Assembly (NCBI GenBank): GCA_964020085.1
Contig: OZ026600.1
Coordinates: forward strand, 22,844,764-22,908,763
Source: Micromussa lordhowensis
Taxonomy: Eukaryota > Cnidaria > Anthozoa > Scleractinia > Lobophylliidae
Direction: 5' to 3'
DNA length: 64,000 bases
Shown here: positions 31,316 through 40,830 of the stretch, piece by piece
Layout of the letters: each line of letters begins with the position of its first letter
Position numbering within the stretch: position 1 is the first letter of the stretch
The notes under the pieces: generated by a model
What the model was told of the DNA's origin: nothing
The model's input: the letters and a program-made list of their open reading frames with translations, nothing else
The model's database searches: none
Made by a program: the position numbers and the translations under genes

Positions 31316-31498
31316 ATGAAGGAACAGTATTAACCGAAAAAGGAGCGTTCAATGCGGACGTTGAACTGTTGCTCAGAAACTGAGAACCTTTTGTTTTGCC
31401 TTTTTTGTTGTAGTTGCCGTTTTTTATTTACACATTGTTTTGACAGCTGGCAGAACATTTGATTTGTAAAGACAGTGGATTTCCACTGTGGGGAGCCA
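31316..31498 (+). other. BEL/Pao copy 2 3' untranslated part and polypurine tract
   Basis: 183 bp between the pol stop and the 3' LTR. A purine run TGTGGGGAGCCA directly precedes the LTR (31487-31498), the expected place of plus-strand priming. Confidence 0.6.
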
Positions 31499-31898
31499 TG
31501 TGGCTGTAGCCAGCCAGCCCAGTCTTCGCGCGGTTTAGATTCGCGCCTTTTAGATCACGTGACAGCTGTGTTTCGCTAGCGTGGTTGATCAGTACTCGAT
31601 TAGTAAATTTATCGCTTGTTTAGCATGGATTTATCGCTTGTTTAGCGTGGATTTTCGTTGCCTTCGCGATTCTAAGGCTGGACAAGGTTAGCAAAGTGTA
31701 TTTTTCGTTACTGATTTAAGTTAGTCTTTGTATTTATCTTGTATATTGTTTTCGTGTTTGTATGCATGCCGCTCGTCACATTCGCTTCGGTTCATTTGGG
31801 CGATTGTTATATTTATTTTTAGTTTTACGGCTTCCGTTTGTTGCCAGTAAAGACTACCAGCCATAACTACACTGGTTCGTTTAATCTCTGTAGTCACA
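31499..31898 (+). repeat. 3' LTR of BEL/Pao copy 2 (400 bp)
   Basis: Matches the 5' LTR except one substitution and one T fewer in a T run. It ends GTAGTCACA and is followed by GTCGG. Confidence 0.95.
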
Positions 31899-31903
31899 GT
31901 CGG
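31899..31903. repeat. 5-bp target duplication (right) of BEL/Pao copy 2
   Basis: GTCGG, identical to 24285-24289. Joining 24289 to 31904 keeps the HIRAN-like frame open (KVGHLPHEF). Confidence 0.9.
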
Positions 31904-32108
31904 CCATTTGCCTCATGAGTTCTCCCGAATAGCGTGGTATTTTCTTGCAAATAGTAGAAAAACCAGTGTTAAAGTGATTGGTCACAGACGACATTGTAAG
32001 CAGCTGTGCAGAGGAATGGAGGCTCCATGCCAGTTAGAGTTTAACTTCTCAAACAAAGTACAAATGAAATGCTTGAAAGAACTACTGGTGAGCAAGATTC
32101 TGCTTTAG
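31904..32108 (+). pseudogene. HIRAN-like domain ORF, 3' part
   Basis: Continues the frame broken at 24289: HLPHEFSRIAWYFLANSRKT, then SVKVIGHRRHCKQLCRGMEA and PCQLEFNFSNKVQMKCLKEL, stop TAG at 32106-32108. The blocks 'GHLPxxxSxxxxxFL...GGxI...VTGxRRxxxxLxxGxxEIPCxLxF' are the second half of the HIRAN-type domain. Twenty-five bases after the stop is a histone-type stem-loop (32134-32149), suggesting the natural end of a short intronless transcript. Confidence 0.65.
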
Positions 32109-32133
32109 AACCGTCCTGAAGATGTTAACAAAC

Positions 32134-32149
32134 GGCTCCTTTAGGAGCC
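32134..32149 (+). terminator. Histone-type 3' stem-loop after the HIRAN-like ORF
   Basis: GGCTCC-TTTA-GGAGCC: perfect 6-bp stem with 4-nt loop, followed by ACCAC. This matches the replication-dependent histone mRNA 3' end (GGYYYUUUURRRCC then ACCA), the binding site of SLBP. It is 25 nt after the ORF stop. Functional use here is inferred. Confidence 0.6.
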
Positions 32150-32236
32150 ACCACTTCCACCAAAAGCAATGATCAACAACAGATTTCATTATGTTTAACC
32201 TTTGTGTACTGAAGGTTACTCCCTCTGAAAGCAATG

Positions 32237-32319
32237 GTCTCGCGTATAAGCCGCACCCACAATTTTTGGCCCAAGACTTAAGCAAAAAGGTGCGGCTTAT
32301 ACACGAGTCTTTACGGTAC
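32237..32319. mobile_element. Fold-back MITE (AAGCCGCACC arms)
   Basis: The left arm GGTCTCGCGTATAAGCCGCA pairs with the right arm TGCGGCTTATACACGAGTC, which continues TTTACGGTAC. The loop is about 27 bp. No coding capacity. A single related arm lies at 23912-23944. Confidence 0.7.
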
Positions 32320-32325
32320 ATACAT

Positions 32326-32382
32326 ACAGACAGACAGACAGACAGACAGACAGACGGATTATTATTATTATTATTATTTTGA
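32326..32382. repeat. (CAGA)n and (TTA)n microsatellites
   Basis: About seven CAGA units (32326-32354), then about seven ATT units (32358-32380), directly after the MITE and before the second PLE's 3' flank. Confidence 0.9.
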
Positions 32383-32624
32383 TGTACTTCCAGACTAAAT
32401 GGTACTCGTCGCTTTATTTGCTACATGCCTGTTTCATATGGCCAAGAGCGGCCACACTCATCAGGCAAAATTAGCGAATGACTGTTAACTGACAATATGC
32501 TGGAGATATATTTCAAATACAAAATGTGTGCGCGTGTCAGTAGTTAGCTCGCGCCGTTTCGTAACACACACGTTATGTTATTCGAAAGAACTTGAGTGTG
32601 AACCTATTTCTGTGGCGACATGAA
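32383..32624. other. 3' flank of the second PLE
   Basis: No ORF of note. It lies just downstream (minus sense) of the PLE endonuclease stop and is probably its 3' untranslated part. No terminal repeat was identified. Confidence 0.35.
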
Positions 32625-33419
32625 CTTGCTTACTCATTTCTCTTGTTAAGGCTGCTTAGATCTTTTCTAAAAATAATGAAATACTTTCCTTGAAGGCACA
32701 GATTGCACTTCTTGCTCTCATTATTATATGGCTGGCAGCTTCTTAAAACTCTCCACTTAACGCGAAACGATTTCTTTCGATCTTTGAGGTCCCAGATGTG
32801 TTTCGATACTTCGGTCTCGTTTCTTTTGCTAGGGTACCGGAAGGATGTTTGGTGGTTTCTATACCGTACTTTGAAATTTGAGGCGAGTCCGACAAACCAT
32901 GTTTTCTTGGATACAGTTTCCCTGGAGTGGGCATTCTGGTCTTTTTCTGCAGTTACACATGCATGGTTGTTGCCAGGGTGCAGCCATAGTGCCATCCTGT
33001 GCGAGCACATTCTTATTATGTGATGAAATGATGGCTTTCATGTTAGGCATGCAGAAATTACTGAGCTTAAGGGTATGCCTGTTAAAGATCTTATTTAGTG
33101 GGTGGTTCTTGGGGAAGCATTTATCTACGATAAGCAGAAATTTCCTTCCCAGGTTGGTCTCGACATTGCTTTCCCATGGAGGGTTGTAACTGGTGATCTT
33201 TCTTTTCCGGGCTTTGCTCTTTCTTGTTGCCTGCTTTGCTTGTGGATCAAATTTTAGCTTGAAGTCGTAGCCACTTTCTTCAAGTGCTTGTTGGTATGGG
33301 GCGATAGCTTCATTAAAGACTTGTTCATTAGACGAGATGTTAGTTAGCCGTTTATTAATGTTTTGCGGGATGTTTTTCGGCAATGCCAGAGGATGGTTAC
33401 TCAGTCGGTGGACATACAG
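32625..33419 (-). pseudogene. PLE 2 linker and GIY-YIG endonuclease part
   Basis: 33530-32859 reads LSNHPLALPKNIPQNINKRL, then SYNPPWESNVETNLGRKFLL, CFPKNHPLNKIFNRHTLKLS, NFCMPNMKAIISSHNKNVL and the Cys block CMCNCRKRPECPLQGNC. A shifted frame (33010-32630) adds FVGLASNFKVRYRNHQTSFR, HIWDLKDRKKSFRVKWRVLR and CNLCLQGKYFIIFR. This is the 'YIGLTxxxFKxRxxNHxxSF' half of the GIY-YIG nuclease. A frameshift separates the Cys block from it. Confidence 0.8.
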
Positions 33420-33990
33420 TAATTTATTGTTTTGCTTCATGTACGGCTTGTACTGCAATCCCGTCGTTGCGGTAGAGTCCCACTTCATCTTTAAACTTGG
33501 GTGCAATGAGAGACAGCATATACACTCCAATCAACTCACAGGTTTCAGCTCCGTCGTATGAACCCATCAAACGTGCTGTCAGAGTTCTTTTTTGTCCATG
33601 GTGAGTTTTGGTGGAAGAGGAGTGATCTTTTTGAGTGGATAATAATATGCCAGTCTTGTTGGGTGATCTTTGTAAATCTTGATGCATAGTCCAATGCCTT
33701 CAGTAGCAGTTCCTCGGATATGGATGGATAAAATTTGCAAACGTCAAAAGTGATAAATGTGTGCTGACGTTTTTCGGGGATCGCGTTAACCAGTCAATAA
33801 CTTTGCTTGTGCTTCTTCATAGATTAACCTTGGTTGCTTGGATGATTCTTGAGTTGATACCGTCTAACAAGTGTTTACTGATAACGTCAATTTCAGTCTT
33901 GCTTGGAGTTTTTACCACAATATCAACGTCAAAGAAAATGTTTTTTTTTTCAGAGCGCGAGCTAAAAAAGGCATTGCGTGACACAATGAC
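33420..33990 (-). pseudogene. PLE 2 reverse transcriptase part
   Basis: The minus strand reads DIVVKTPSKTEIDVISKHLL, then across frames WRSTSKVIDWL, HTFITFDVCKFYPSI-type sequence (RT motif A region), then [20 protein letters not shown] and [20 protein letters not shown]. The catalytic box reads [10 protein letters not shown], so the second Asp of YxDD has become Asn, which would inactivate it. Stops interrupt the frame near 33690. Confidence 0.75.
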
Positions 33991-34030
33991 ACGAGCAGCG
34001 TGGTATGGACTCTCATCGACCACGGCAAAT

Positions 34031-35265
34031 TAGCCAATCAGATTGCGAGATAAGCAGCAATTGTGGTAAAATAGTAAATGGTGTTCCGATGAACAGAAAT
34101 CAGCGAGAAAAGCTGTTGTTTAATTTTGGCACGCGCGATGTTTTGGTTCATGTTGCATGGGCGTCAGCCGTTAAAATTGTTAAGTGACGACTGCATTAAG
34201 TCGCGTAGTGTCGCGTGTATTTTGACAGTTGTAAAAAAGGCTAACCAGTTGTTAAGAAAGCTAACCTGTGATGTATTTAGAAAGCTAACCCATTTTACGT
34301 TGTATCAAGAAAGCTAACCTGTTTCAAGTTTTATGAGATTTAGTTATGTCAGGATGGAGTCAAAGAAGTAAGGTTTAATTTGCAGTTGTTTTAGTTTAGT
34401 TTTCGATTGATTTGTATTCTTGTAAGGCCGCGTGCCAACACAATTTGTTTTGTATCTTAGATCGAATTAAATCGTTCATAATACGGTTTTCTCCATATTG
34501 GCGTAAAGTGTGGTCATTTGTTCAACGGTACAAATGGAGGCATACGAATGCGCTTGAGCATGTTGGAAGTGCAAAGACATGGGGACATGGGATAAGGAAA
34601 GGAAATAAAAGTGCAGAGACGCTTGGATGGCAAGTGGTGCCATGAGCCAAAGGATTCTTTCGCGAACTGAGCCAAAATGAGATGCTCTTATTCGAGCTTA
34701 TACCGTACTCTTGCTGTAAGAGACTGGTCTGAATAGTTCGGTAATAGCATCAAATCTTTGACGGTAATATTGAGTTCATTTATCTGGAAGAAGTGCGTCT
34801 TGCTACGTTTTTGTCTGATTTAACATGCGCTCGAACATCAGCAGTAATCCTTGGTAGTTGTGAATTTAGTACAAGCCTCTTCACAGTCAAATGAATGTAT
34901 TATCATATGGCGGAAAATAACAATGGTAAGACATTTCCTTTTTGTCTCTATGTATGAGTTTAATTTTTGAATAGGCCGTCCCATCAAAAGCTGTGTATCA
35001 AAATCAAATTATTTTGCAATGAATTAACCTTACTTTGTTATTAACCTTACTTTGTTCGGTGGGAAAATACAGTTCTTTCCAGAAACGATTTTTTTTAATT
35101 TGATCAAGCCTACTACGGATCAAATGAATTCACTAGCAAAACAAAATATTAACAAAAGTGGAAAGTGGTGCGAACCCTTAATTTAAAATATTTGTGCTAC
35201 AAGACCTTTCATCCAACCCTAGAAATCACAAGCACAATGTAATGTAAACTTGAACAATTTTTATA
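34031..35265. other. No identified gene; short repeat cluster
   Basis: Within it, 34236-34325 has four copies of AAGAAAGCTAACC-like units about 25 bp apart. The rest is AT-rich without recognised motif. Confidence 0.4.
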
Positions 35266-35285
35266 TTGAGTAATGTTACACTGAA

Positions 35286-35428
35286 CCTTGTTTTACAAAA
35301 TATATACAAAGGAATACTAAGGAAAAAAATTCAAAACTTGTTTTACAAAATGTATAGAGAGGAATACAAAGAAAAAATTCAAACCTTGTCTTACAAAATA
35401 TATAGAAAGGAATACAAAGAAAAAAGTT
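35286..35428. repeat. Minisatellite, about 53-bp unit, 2.7 copies
   Basis: The unit CTTGTTTTACAAAATRTATA is followed by GARAGGAATACAAAGAAAAAA and TTCAA, repeated from 35286, 35338 and 35387. It lies just 3' of the BEN gene's last exon. Confidence 0.75.
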
Positions 35429-35447
35429 CAAGTCAAGACTGTCATAT

Positions 35448-35581
35448 TTAGTCTGCTCTTTGCTTCTCTCCCTTCCTCAAGTTTTGACATCTTTTTCCGA
35501 TGCTTGTTTTGTAGCATTCCCACATTCGGTTGGATTCTTCTCTGGTTCTACATTGGTAACCAAATGATGTCATCACTTCCA
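35448..35581 (-). pseudogene. BEN-domain gene, last coding exon
   Basis: After a TTTTTTCAG acceptor, with one base carried from the previous exon, the minus strand reads VEVMTSFGYQC, SNRMWECYKTSIGKRCQNLR and KGEKQRAD, then TAA. 'W..I.....KCRNLRK' is the C-terminal half of the BEN domain, which binds DNA or proteins in chromatin regulators. The phase matches exon 36541-36751 exactly (phase 1). It belongs to the gene whose first exon is split at 40472/51564. Confidence 0.65.
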
Positions 35582-36540
35582 CTGAAAAAATAAGTAAGGG
35601 AAAAGTGATAAATTCAAAGTTGACCCTCAAAGAAATAGCTTAGTCATCATGAAGTTCTTGCTTGTTCAATACAGTTTGCTAGTATGGATATCTTAAGCAT
35701 TGATGTTCCAAAGAATGCTTTTAAATGGTGCAAGATAAAACAAACTTTCAGCAGATTATCGAGGAAATCCCTTCCCCTAATTTGTTTGTTATGCTATATT
35801 GTAAATCCTTGAAGTATTACCCCCCTTGAATTAAGGGCCCTTCCTATCAGCTATAATTTAAAAAAAATGCCCCTCTCAAATAAGCACCCCATCCCTCCCC
35901 TCATTTGTGGTCAAGTAAGGAGACAACAAAGGATGTATAGTTCTTGTTGTTTAGTATTTGCTTTTTTCACCAATCCCAGGGCTGCAAATAATTTTCCGGC
36001 TAATGCTGGTCAAATTGTCTGGTCAAACCTATTTTTGCTCGGACATATCACATTTTTGGACGGACAAACATCAATTACGTCTTCTCGCTATAAAAGTTCC
36101 CCCCTCCCCCCTTAACATGATGTTTAAATATGAAACAAGTAAATTTTGAAAGCATTTTTTGTACATCAGTAATGAACTCAAAGCAGGAAAAGTGGAACGC
36201 ATGGTACAGCAAAATCAGTATCACTATTGCTTCAGTTCTGCATCTTGTATACAGTTAGAAGTTGATGAAATTGACTGAGGCTTGCAATCTACAGCTGTAG
36301 TTGATTTTCATCATAATGCAAGCTAAGCCGTTATTTGCAGCCCTGCAATCCCATAATGCAGTTTATCTTGGGGGGTTATTTACATTAAAACAATGGATAT
36401 TCAGTTCACTGAAGCATGATACAGTCCCAAGAGTAAATAAATTGTATTGTTTTTATGTAAAGAACCCCCCAAAACGTACTGCTTTATGAGATCATGAAAA
36501 CAGTCAATTAGGTTAGTGCATTGTTTCAGTCTGAACTTAC

Positions 36541-36751
36541 CTTTTATTGCAGCAATGACAACCTGGTCTAAAGGAGCAAATTCTTTGGTGCCATGTACGG
36601 TTGACCTGAGGAGCGTCTCTCGATCTGCTGAACAGTTTGTCGGTAAGACAGAGAGCCATTTGCGTCGGCTTATGAGCTGCTTTGGCAAAGCTGTAGTCCT
36701 GTCTGGACAACCGCACAGTGCCACCTCCCCCTAGGGCCACTGAATCATTTC
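36541..36751 (-). pseudogene. BEN-domain gene, exon with BEN core (frameshifted)
   Basis: Acceptor TTTACAG|G at 36751, donor AAAG|GTAAGT at 36541. In the phase set by the previous exon it reads GNDSVALGGGGTVRLSRQDY and KPTQMALCLTDKLFS, then needs a frame change near 36625 to read RETLLRSTVHGTKEFAPLDQ and VVIAAIK. 'LxxxLFxxxxLxxSxxxG...PLDxxxxxAI' is the first half of a BEN domain. One extra base (or an error) breaks it. Both splice phases fit their neighbours. Confidence 0.65.
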
Positions 36752-37369
36752 CTGTAAATTTAAAAGTATAATTATGTCTTGTTTCTCTGAAGTATAGCAA
36801 CAACAACATTTGAACTAACCTGCAGATTTTATTGAATGTGTGTTTGTAAAGTATTTTTAGCAGTTTATGTATGAGTATAATCAGCATTCGAAGCTATTTT
36901 CTGGATCCATAGAGAGATTTCATAGTCTACATGTAGAATAAGTATTTTGATTTTTGCGCTATAATCAGCATGCGAAGTTATTTTGTGGCCCCATAGAAAT
37001 ACTGTTAAGTTTTTCCTCTTCTTTTTTTCTTTCCTTCTTGTGTGTGCATTTGTACTTCAATCTTCTTGCTGACCTGTATTTTATTTCTATTTAATACTGA
37101 TGTCAACTAGGACTAAAATTTAACTATTAATTATTATTTTCAATTTTTTAACTTATAGCAAGAATGAGTGAGTACAAAAATAAAGATTGATTGATTACCC
37201 ATAGAAAGATTTCATAGAATACATGTAGATTAAGTATTTTCAGCAGTTGATTTTTGAGTTATAATCGGCATTTCAATGCTACATGCCCTTCCTAATCTTT
37301 TAGTAGGTATATATTTCATGGAGTAAATAAACTAAATTGAACAAGTTAAGTCATATCTTTGTAAATTAC
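36752..37369. repeat. Intron of the BEN gene with about 90-bp repeated unit
   Basis: The unit TATAATCAGCATKCGAAG...CCATAGA...GATTTCATAG...ACATGTAGA...AAGTATTTT occurs around 36870-36945, 36955-37000 and 37195-37275, diverged. Otherwise AT-rich intron. Confidence 0.5.
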
Positions 37370-37818
37370 CTGCTTCATTGTTGTCATCAAAAAATCTTTC
37401 TATTCCTTGTAGGGATGCACTAGCTGGCAAGTAGGTATCTCTTCCACTGGAGCCCTCGGAGGAACTGGAGATGGTGGATACTCTAATAATGGCAAGCAGT
37501 TGTGGACAGATGTGGATGAATGAGAAGGCATAAGCTACTGTTCTTTCCATTGCTGGTGCCCTTGGAAAAACTGCAGATGGAGGGTACTCCAACAATGGTG
37601 TGTGGCTGTTAAACGGTGTTGAAGTGTTAGAAGGTGTGGGCTGCTGTGACTGCTGTAGTTCTGTTGGATCAGTTGGTAACATAGCTATAAGTTTGTCAAG
37701 TTTAGCGTCCTGCCTTGCGAAGGAGCATTCAAGCCGTTCCAGTGCATGTGAGTTAGAGCTCTTGTGATAACATCTCTAGATCCTGGTTGCTTTCTTTTAC
37801 GTGTGGCTGGTTCACCTG
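37370..37818 (-). pseudogene. BEN-domain gene, Ser/Pro-rich exon
   Basis: Acceptor near 37819 (TTTTAG|CAG), donor GCAG|GTAATT at 37370. Opening frame: QVNQPHVKESNQDLEMLSQE, then TAA. A shifted frame gives the coiled-coil-like LERLECSFARQDAKLDKLIA, then MLPTDPTELQQSQQPTPSNT, a Ser/Thr/Pro-rich stretch and ISSSSEGSSGRDTYLP...IERFFDDNNEA. So one frame change lies near 37760. It ends phase 1, matching the BEN-core exon. Confidence 0.55.
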
Positions 37819-38610
37819 CTAAAAGGCAATGAGGAAATAAAAATGTTATTAGAAATTGTGAATGTTTACTTCCCCCACAGAAGGGATTGGAAATTCCTGG
37901 AGAGTGGGGTCCCGAAGCCCAAAAACTGAAATGTGTGAAGCTTAATTAGAATTTTTGTTGGGGGGGGGGGTAGGAAAAATCACTTCTGTGGGGTAGGTAC
38001 AGATAATTTATAAAACTACGCCAGTGCCTCTCTTAAGTAGAAAAATCTCGAGGAATTTACTGAGATTTCGTGGCAATGGTAAATGAATAATTTCCAGAGG
38101 TGAATACAAGAATGGGACTTTCTGATTGGTCAAAAAGCTTGTCATATGATGCTATATTCATCCCAGCTGAGCTGGGTTTGTAAGCTTGTACTTCGCAAGT
38201 AAACATGGGGACATTTTCTGAATTAAAATTTCATTTATTTGAAAGATACTACTCTAAGTCCAGGATATTTGAAAGGATGGAGAATTTTCAAATTGAATAT
38301 TCACCAATGTTCACTGAGCCTGAGGTAAATAATTGTTAAATTTCACTGTAGGAATGAGAATTTATCAAATTTTTAATAATACAAAAACTTAGAACTAACC
38401 GTCAAGGAACCAAGAGCTTCAAGTGAATTAATTTTACTCTACACTATATTTTGTTGATAATTAATTTGTTTACACTGGTTCTAGCGAAACAAACTGTTGA
38501 AAATGCTGATTATGGTATACTTTTACAATGATCTAAAACAGACTTGTTAAGATAACAGAATGTTTAAGGTCAGCTACAAATAATGGAATATTCTTCAAGG
38601 TAAAACTTAC
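37819..38610. other. Intron of the BEN gene
   Basis: AT-rich with a run of ten G residues near 37964. No element was recognised. It lies between two well-defined splice sites on the minus strand. Confidence 0.45.
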
Positions 38611-38813
38611 ATTTGTTATGACATCAACAGTGTTGATCGCTTTGGACAGTAAGTCCTGGTTACAGGTTTCAAGTTCCTCTAGCTCCAGTTCCCCATCTAA
38701 AAAGTCACTCAGGATTTCTGGATGTACTGCAGTGGAGAGGGACAGTGGGTTGTCATCATCGGAATCGCTTTCATCTGAGGAGGCTATTTGTTCTATGGAT
38801 TTGACAGGCGATG
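38611..38813 (-). pseudogene. BEN-domain gene, acidic exon
   Basis: Acceptor CTTGCAG at 38814, donor AAAT|GTAAGT. The open frame is SPVKSIEQIASSDESDSDDD, NPLSLSTAVHPEILSDFLDG and ELELEELETCNQDLLSKAIN, 67 codons with no stop, ending phase 0. The acidic Ser/Asp run looks like a casein-kinase-type or linker region. It enters in phase 1, while exon 40114-40212 leaves in phase 0, so a small exon between them was missed or the gene is damaged here. Confidence 0.55.
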
Positions 38814-40113
38814 CTGCAAGTATAATCTAAGGAATGAGAAGAAATTAAAGTAAGTTGAGACTCTATTTGTTCATATGAGAAGCTGGGTGGGTCCAGTTAC
38901 ATCGATCTTAGTTTTGCGGCGGCACAAAATAGCTTTGCTTTGCAGCATAGCAGCCAAAATGGCATAAGTTTTGTCTTTTATCTACTTCCACTTTAAAAGC
39001 ATTCAAATTAGTGAAATTACAAGAGTCCACAAAGCTGCAACTGCCCCAAATGATGAAAGTTTATGGTTGTGTTTCTTGAATTTCATCCTGGTCGACTGGG
39101 CTGAAATTTTCCAAATGAACAAACAACAAAATTTGTCTCGGTAACCGAGCCAGCCAGGGCTGAGTTGTTTGACAGTCGGTTAACACTAACTCAGGATTAA
39201 AAGTTAACCCAGGATTAAAAGTTAACCAAAGTATCAATATTTCTAGTATAAAAATGTTTTTCATTGCTCATGTATTGTGCAGTATAGGATTATTCAAACT
39301 CATAACTGAAGGGCAAAAAATATAAACAGAACACCTCACCGAAAAGTTACAAAATAGAAATAAAAATTCTTGCCAATCCTGGGTTAGCTTAATTGGGCTT
39401 TGAACAACGTTTGAAACATTCAGTAAACAATATCAGTAGTGTTTACATCATAATTCCTTTTAGTTTCACAATCCTTATTGATCACATAGACTTCTATATC
39501 ACATTTTCACTATGGGTGATTTTTCGAAGGTCAGGGAAGAGTGAGGCTTAGGGAATTGATAAATCCCTGTTCAATAAAGTCTGTGAAAATTTGGGAATTT
39601 TACCTTTCTGTTGCTATGTTTCGAAGCGATCTGACTGTTTCTCCATTATTTTGATGCACTGGAGTTTTACATGTACTATTAACTGATTTTCAGTTGACCT
39701 AAGTTGTTATCAATCATGTAGAAAAACTTAGATGAATAGAAACAAATCAAAATGAGCAAATATTTATATAAACATAAGGGGTTAAATCGTGTAACGTTTG
39801 AAAATTCGACTTGCTAAGAGCTCGTACAGTTGCTGGCCGCAATCAGTTGGGTTGCCACATATTGTATATAACCGTAAAAGGAAACTTTTCCGTAATCTGA
39901 AGCTTTTCCCTTGTATTTCAAATTGATGATTCAAAATTGTGTACTAACTTTTGAAGTTAAAAGGAGTTTGATGTCAGCCATAGGAGGTAGGTAATTGTGA
40001 TGAATAACGCCTATGTCAAATTGTTTATGTAACAGAGCGAAAATACTGTTCAACTTAGGTTTAAACCCCTGATGATTTGTTTGCTTACGGTGAATATGGT
40101 TACTTGTACTCAC
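38814..40113. other. Intron of the BEN gene
   Basis: About 1.3 kb of AT-rich sequence. A 22-bp unit (AGGATTAAAAGTTAACC) is repeated twice at about 39193-39230. A phase mismatch suggests a short undetected exon may lie here. Confidence 0.4.
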
Positions 40114-40212
40114 CTTTCTCTTTGGTTTATCCTTCTTTTTCTCTTTGCAGGTTTCCTTGCCGACTTTGGTATGTGTTTTCTTGGCAATCTTTGCCGGAGG
40201 TGATTCTGGGAT
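40114..40212 (-). pseudogene. BEN-domain gene, basic exon (33 codons)
   Basis: Between TTTTCAG and GTGAGT the minus strand reads IPESPPAKIAKKTHTKVGKE, then TCKEKKKDKPKRK, in frame with the previous exon (phase 0 to phase 0). The Lys-rich tail is a likely nuclear-localisation signal. Confidence 0.6.
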
Positions 40213-40322
40213 CTGAAAATTAAGTCAATGGCAATAGTTAGTTGGTGAAGAGTAGTCAAAACTCCACGGAATCGATCATAAATGCCATTACGTTTCATCC
40301 AAACAGCAAATAAAGTACTTAC

Positions 40323-40472
40323 CAATTTTCGCTTCGCTTTTGTTCTATGGGATGGCAATACACCCTCAGTGATTGCATCTTCTTTTTCTACGACGGGGTA
40401 GACACTTACAACAGCAGTCAACTCTTTTTTGGTCTTTGTGCCCCACAGTACCTGAACTTCCTGTCCCTCTTT
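40323..40472 (-). pseudogene. BEN-domain gene, first coding exon, 3' half
   Basis: From the CACTA junction the minus strand reads KEGQEVQVLWGTKTKKELTA, VVSVYPV and VLPSHRTKAKRKL, ending at donor TTG|GTAAGT. Its 5' half lies 11 kb away at 51567-51653. Joined through a single TTT (the target duplication), the reading is IDPSPLKEGQEVQVLW with no break. 'LKEGxxVQVLW' resembles a small Tudor/SH3-like strand. Bases 40470-40472 are the left target duplication. Confidence 0.7.
40470..40472. repeat. Left TTT target duplication of the CACTA element
   Basis: TTT before CACGGCATG, matched by TTT at 51564-51566 after CGCAGTG. Three-base duplications are standard for CACTA elements. Confidence 0.75.
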
Positions 40473-40830
40473 CACGGCATGAAAAAAGACGTGTCGTGGC
40501 CCGGAAATCCCACGATACGGACCCGTATTCTTTTAGAATATGGGCAAATCCGGGAGTATCATGTTCCAGGAAACGCGACGTGTCTGCAGCGTGTCAGGAA
40601 CCGTATTTTTCCCGATTCGAACTTTTTCCGTGGCAAGGAAAATCCGGTCTCCGGACACCTCCTTGAAACGAGGCGTGTCAAGGCCCGGAAATTGTCTTAT
40701 TCATCCCGATTTGCTACGAATAACGGCGTACCGCCTGCTAGCACAACCAGTCAAGTTGAGCATTTTTACTTTCATCCCGTGTTATTGTGTTTTGGCCCAA
40801 GTTCCACGGTACTACAAGTTTTACGGGAGT
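40473..40830. repeat. CACTA left subterminal region
   Basis: Starts with the terminal repeat, then words such as GACGTGTCGTGGCCCGGAAA, CGACGTGTCTGC, GGCGTGTCAAGGCCCGGAAA and TTCCACGGTACTAC. CpG-rich compared with its surroundings. The open frames here are by-products of base composition. Confidence 0.65.

Larger units (their letters stand above)
24290..31898 (+). mobile_element. Complete, young BEL/Pao LTR retrotransposon (copy 2, 7.6 kb)
   Basis: Two nearly identical LTRs (401 and 400 bp) with TG...CA borders enclose one long gag-pol reading frame and are flanked by GTCGG target duplications. The LTRs differ by one substitution (TAGTAG/TAGTAA) and one T in a homopolymer, which implies a recent insertion. 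All BEL/Pao domains are present in order: gag, knuckles, protease, RT, RNase H, integrase. The frame carries two TGA stops but no frameshift. Confidence 0.95.
32625..34030 (-). mobile_element. Second Penelope-like element, 5'-truncated and decayed
   Basis: The minus strand carries an RT C-terminal half (about 33990-33420), a linker, and a Cys-rich GIY-YIG-type C-terminus (about 33010-32630). Frames shift at least three times. It belongs to a different PLE lineage from the copy at 1-3100: its RT signature is [20 protein letters not shown]. No terminal repeats were found. Confidence 0.8.
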
